A DNA stretch of 64,000 nt from Bugula neritina. Taxonomy: Eukaryota; Bryozoa; Gymnolaemata; Cheilostomatida; Bugulidae. Made by a program: the position numbers and the translations under genes. This document shows, in pieces, positions 63,891 to 64,000 of the stretch. The notes under the pieces were generated by a model, which made no database searches, was not told where the DNA came from, and saw only the letters and a list, made by a program, of their open reading frames with translations. The stretch covers positions 7,554,207 through 7,618,206 of the forward strand of contig OZ037767.1 in the NCBI GenBank assembly GCA_964035545.1, given 5' to 3'. How positions within the stretch are numbered: the stretch's first letter is position 1; each line of letters opens with the position of its first letter.

Positions 63891-64000
63891 GTACAGCTCT
63901 TAAACCTCATCACCACAGCTGTAAGTTTCCTCTCTGCACATAGTTTGAAACAATCGTATATTGTCTAAACTGCATGAACACTTATGTCAATTTTCGTTAA

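Overview
The window looks like an AT-rich, intron-rich animal genome. Spliced genes have GT-AG introns and small exons. tRNA-derived SINE-like copies, non-LTR retroelement and mariner remnants, MITEs and large amounts of microsatellite and minisatellite DNA lie between them. The protein families (small secreted TSP1 and chitin-binding-like proteins, a MacroD ADP-ribosylhydrolase, a sulfotransferase-like protein, a mosaic ADAMTS-like protease) and the SINE type fit a marine invertebrate, probably a lophotrochozoan. That placement is inference. No bacterial, viral or CRISPR content is seen.

Six gene models were rebuilt by hand from splice sites, with reading phase checked at every junction. (1) 1989-3431, minus: a 154-residue secreted protein with one good and one degenerate thrombospondin type 1 repeat; a TATA box and a non-coding first exon lie upstream at 3809-3907. 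(2) 8195-19197, plus: an 18-exon gene for a 484-residue, apparently disordered basic/Ser/Pro-rich protein. Every intron is phase 2, there are tandem exon duplications, and it carries a KRVSF motif resembling the PP1-docking segment of Ki-67 and Repo-Man. (3) 26190-26917, plus: a 91-residue secreted ten-cysteine protein, chitin-binding type 2-like. (4) 28254-32292, minus: a seven-exon MacroD-type macrodomain hydrolase with an acidic tail. (5) 39511-41746, plus: a 451-residue sulfotransferase-fold protein. (6) 43155 to at least 63295, plus: 27 exons and at least 1582 residues of a secreted ADAMTS-like metalloprotease in which LDLa, CUB, F5/8-like lectin, mucin and further CUB modules replace the usual thrombospondin repeats.

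Between the genes: a foldback pair with 71-nt arms (3752-4802); a decayed jockey-like reverse transcriptase split by a MITE (6040-7328); an AT microsatellite; a telomere-like C-rich minisatellite (19726-20277); about 1 kb of TACTAATA minisatellite (21745-22880); a second MITE family (32348-32905); a 405-bp tandem duplication carrying two coding-like exons (32927-33730); a mariner remnant; and a long ACT/AGT tract with a large palindrome (35573-38040). The genes share no visible pathway. Two secreted extracellular proteins and one extracellular protease are present, but nothing in the sequence ties them into one system.

The most unusual content is the mosaic protease (with a possible alternative last exon just after the catalytic domain), the all-phase-2 duplicated-exon gene with its candidate PP1-docking motif, and the inverted copy of the TSP1 gene's 5' UTR splice-donor region.
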